Shown one piece after another: positions 61,467-64,000 of a stretch of DNA of 64,000 nucleotides. Positions within the stretch are counted from its first letter, which is position 1. Each line of letters opens with the position of its first letter. A model generated the notes under the pieces. It made no database searches and was not told where the DNA came from. It worked only from the letters and a program-made list of their open reading frames with translations. This stretch comes from Lucinisca nassula (taxonomy: Eukaryota; Mollusca; Bivalvia; Lucinida; Lucinidae): NCBI GenBank assembly GCA_963580285.1, contig OY757015.1, forward strand, positions 132,370,717 through 132,434,716. The letters run 5' to 3'. Made by a program: the position numbers and the translations under genes.

Positions 61467-63645
61467 GTCGCACCTGGTTGAGCAGGAAGACATAGGCGTG
61501 CAAGTTTCCGTCCGTCCGGTTGTCTGTCCGTCTGGTCGTCCGTCCGTCTTTCCGTCAACATTTTACACTGGGTGTCTTGCCATCGCAACTCCTCCTACAG
61601 TTTCATACCGATTATTTTGAAACTTTGCCTGTGTTTTTGCCATGGTATGAGGATGCGCATGTGATTTGGACTTTATCGTCCGATCAATTTTTGTCACTTT
61701 TTTTCCACATTGTGAACTTAGTCATTTTTAACCCTATAATTGATATATGATACGTACCTCTTGTCATCGCAACTCCTCTTACAGTTTTATACCAATCATT
61801 TTGAAACTTTGCGTGTGCTTTCTCCATGGTTCCAGGATGTGCATGTGGTTTCGACATAATTCTCAGAATATTTTTTTTCACTTTTTGCACATTATGAACT
61901 TAGCCATTTTTATGCTTTAGTTGATATACAATAGGTACCTCTTTGTCATCGCAACTCCTCTTTTGTTTTTGTCGCACCTGCTTTAACAGGAAAACATAGG
62001 CGTGCAAGTTTCCGTCCGTCCGTCTGTTCGTCCGTCCGCACCAACGAAACGACATTTAGGGGGCAAAACATTTGGACAGTTTGACACTTAGGTATATATT
62101 CGTGAGTCCAAATGGACTTTATTTCGTTATTTTGGTACTTAAGTGGCAAAAATTCGCTCTTAGGTGGCTTGCCGCTTAAGAGAATTTGCCGCTTAAGTAG
62201 TCAATATGCCGACGCCTAGCTACTTAAGTATCCATTCGTAGAGATGACCGTCCGGTTGTCCGCCTGTCTTTCCGTCAGTATTTTACACTGGGTGTCTTGT
62301 CATCGCAACTCCTCCCATAGTTTCATACCGATTATTTTGAAACTTTGCGTGTGTTTTTGCGATGGTATGAGGATGTGCATGTGGTTTGGACTTTATCGTC
62401 CGATCAATTTTTGTCACTTTTTCCACATTGTAAACTTAGTCATTTTTAACCTACAATTGATATATGATAGGTATCTCTTGTCATCGCAACTCCTCTTACA
62501 GTTTTATACCAATCATTTTGAAACTTTGCGCGTGCTTTTGCCATGGTTTGAGGATGTGCATATGGTTTCGACATAGTTATACGAATATTTTTTTCACTTT
62601 TTGCATATTATGAACTTAGTCATTTTTATGCTTTAGTTCATATACAATAGGTACCATTTGTCATCGTAACTCCTCTTACAGTTTTTGTCGCACCTGCTTT
62701 AACAGGAAGACATAGGCGTGCAAGTTTCCTTCCGTCCGTTCGTCCGTCCGTCCGGTTGTCCGTCCGTTTTTCCTTCAACATTTTACACTGGTTGTCTTGT
62801 CATCGCAACTCCTCCTACAGTTTCATACCGATTATTTTGAAACTTTGCGTGTGTTTTTGCCATGGTATGAGGATGCGCATGTGGTTTGGACCTTATCGTC
62901 CGATCAATTTTTGTCACTTTTTCCACATTGTGAACTTAGTCATTTTTAACCTACAATTGATATGTGATAGGAATCTCTTGTCATCGCAACTCCTCTTACA
63001 GTTTTATACCAATCATTTTGAAACTTTGCGCATGCATTTGCCATGGTTTGAGGAGGTGCATGTGGTTTCGACATAATTCTCAGAATATTTTTTTTTTTCA
63101 CTTTTTGCACATTATGAAGTTAGCCATTTTTATGCTTTAGTTGATTTACAATAGGTACCTCTTTTCATCGCAACTCCTCTTACAGTTTTATTTTGATCAT
63201 TTTGAATCTTTGTGTGTGTTTTTGCTATGGTATGAGGACGTGCATGTGGTTTGAACTTTAACTTCGGATCAATTTTTATCACTTTTTCCACATTGTGAAC
63301 TTAGTCATTTTTAACCTTCAATTGATATATGACAGGTACCGCTTGTCATCGCAACTCCTCTTACAGTTTTATACCAATCAATTTGAAACTTTGCATGTGC
63401 TTTTGCCATGGTATGAGGATGTGCATGTGATTTCGACATTCTTCTCAGAATATTTTTTTTTGCTTTTTGCGCATTGTGAACATAGTCATTTTTAAGCTTC
63501 AATTGATATACAGGAGGTACCTCTTTGTCACCGCAACTCCTCTTACAGTTTTATACTAATCATATTGAAACTTTGCATGTGATTTTGGCATGGCATGAGG
63601 CCCTGCATGTGGTTTGGACTTAATCTTCGGATCAATTTTTGTCAC
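61467..63645. mobile_element. Tandem-core element(s) H6 with (GTCC)n
   Basis: Three copies start GTCGCACCTGxTTxAxCAGG (61467, 61970, 62687), each followed by ACATAGGCGTGCAAGTTTCC and GTCCGTCCGTCC. Units of ~185 bp carry CATCGCAACTCCTCTTACAG, TTTTGAAACTTTGCGTGTGC and GATGTGCATGTGGTTTCGAC. At least ten units are present. Copy 2 has an extra insert at 62040-62230 with palindromic CTTAAGTGGC/GCCGCTTAAG text. The ORFs on it are repeat translations. Confidence 0.65.
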
Positions 63646-64000
63646 TTTTTAGCTCACCTGTCACGTAGTGACAAGGTGAGCTTTTGTGATCACTTTTTGT
63701 CCCTCGGCCGTCGTGCGTGCGTGCGTCCGTGTGTGCGTGCGTGCGTGCGTCCGTAAACAATTTCAAATAAGTATATCTCTAATACCCCATGGTCAATCTT
63801 GATCTAATTTCATGGGAAGCATCATCAGGTAGGGGGAAAGGCTGCACAAGGTTTTTGGGCTGATCAGATTGGAATTCTGGTTGCCATGGCAACATATAGC
63901 TCCCATAGACTATCAATGGGAAAAAATTAAAATATCTTCTTCTCTGAAACCACAGGGCCCAGAGCTTAGATATTAAGCATGTATTAACGGCCAGTGGTCA
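63646..64000. mobile_element. Tandem-core element H1-type, left end, continues off window
   Basis: AGCTCACCTGTCACGTAGTG, ACAAGGTGAGC (terminal palindrome), TGATCACTTTTTGTCCC and (GTGC)n/(GTCC)n. These match the right end of the 14893-16083 element read in reverse. The continuation has GGTTGCCATGGCAACATA and TTTCTTCTCTGAAACCACAG. Confidence 0.65.

Noticed and set aside
62244..63495. ORFs of 66-110 codons repeated along H6
   Set aside because: They are the same translated tandem unit in each copy, interrupted at unit borders, with no domain. They are better explained by the repeat.
1..64000. LTR retrotransposon (for example a Steamer-like element)
   Set aside because: I found no pair of direct LTRs and no gag, protease or integrase motifs anywhere in the window.

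Overview
The window looks like invertebrate nuclear DNA, most likely from a bivalve mollusc. It is AT-rich, has no operon-like gene packing, and shows short exons with GT/AG boundaries, very long introns, many tRNA-derived SINEs and dense families of palindromic elements. From memory, the palindromic family beginning AAACAGTG and ending CACTGTTTGCC and the 300-bp SINE suggest a Dreissena-type mussel. That species guess is weak and rests on no database search.

Only two host genes are supported. Near the left edge, on the minus strand, is one exon with the N-terminal ATPase motif of an HSPA12-type Hsp70 (2619-2972); the rest would lie off the left edge. On the plus strand one gene is spread over more than 21 kb: a start exon (38915-39043), a coiled-coil exon (47804-48234) and an exon with a conserved RPTKLAE..F..LYDDE segment (59964-60162). 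Splice phases match across all three (0/0 and 2/2). The product resembles a mitochondria-eating protein (SPATA18/Mieap-like), and the gene continues past the right edge. Its introns (about 8.8 and 11.7 kb) are filled with repeats.

The rest is mobile DNA, often nested. 0-7 kb: hairpin elements, an 83-bp tandem repeat, a SINE with target-site duplication. 7.67-10.89 kb: a transposon-like unit with 670-bp terminal inverted repeats, CAC ends and a 5-bp duplication. 11-17 kb: a hAT-type MITE, a LINE tail, a tRNA-SINE and a tandem-core element. 19.2-20.4 kb: a hAT remnant with a zinc-finger ORF. 21.9-24.5 kb: nested foldback elements with microsatellites. 24.6-29.6 kb: split SINEs, hairpin elements and a LINE 3' end. 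30-34.7 kb: hairpin elements, including a 705-bp recent tandem duplication. 35-38.7 kb: nested SINEs and MITEs. 39.5-42 kb: an 11-unit tandem-core element. 42-47 kb: hairpin elements and SINEs. 48.3-50.6 kb: palindromic repeats. 50.7-55.6 kb: three more tandem-core elements. 56.6-58.7 kb: a LINE remnant and a split Tc1 transposase. 58.9-61 kb: palindromes and MITEs around exon 3. 61.4-64 kb: further tandem-core elements.

The most unusual signal is a hairpin core of about 100 bp (half-sites containing GTGGGTACTCGTTAGAACC and its complement). It recurs about 25 times inside elements whose outer ends belong to at least four different terminal-repeat types. All comparisons here were made by eye.
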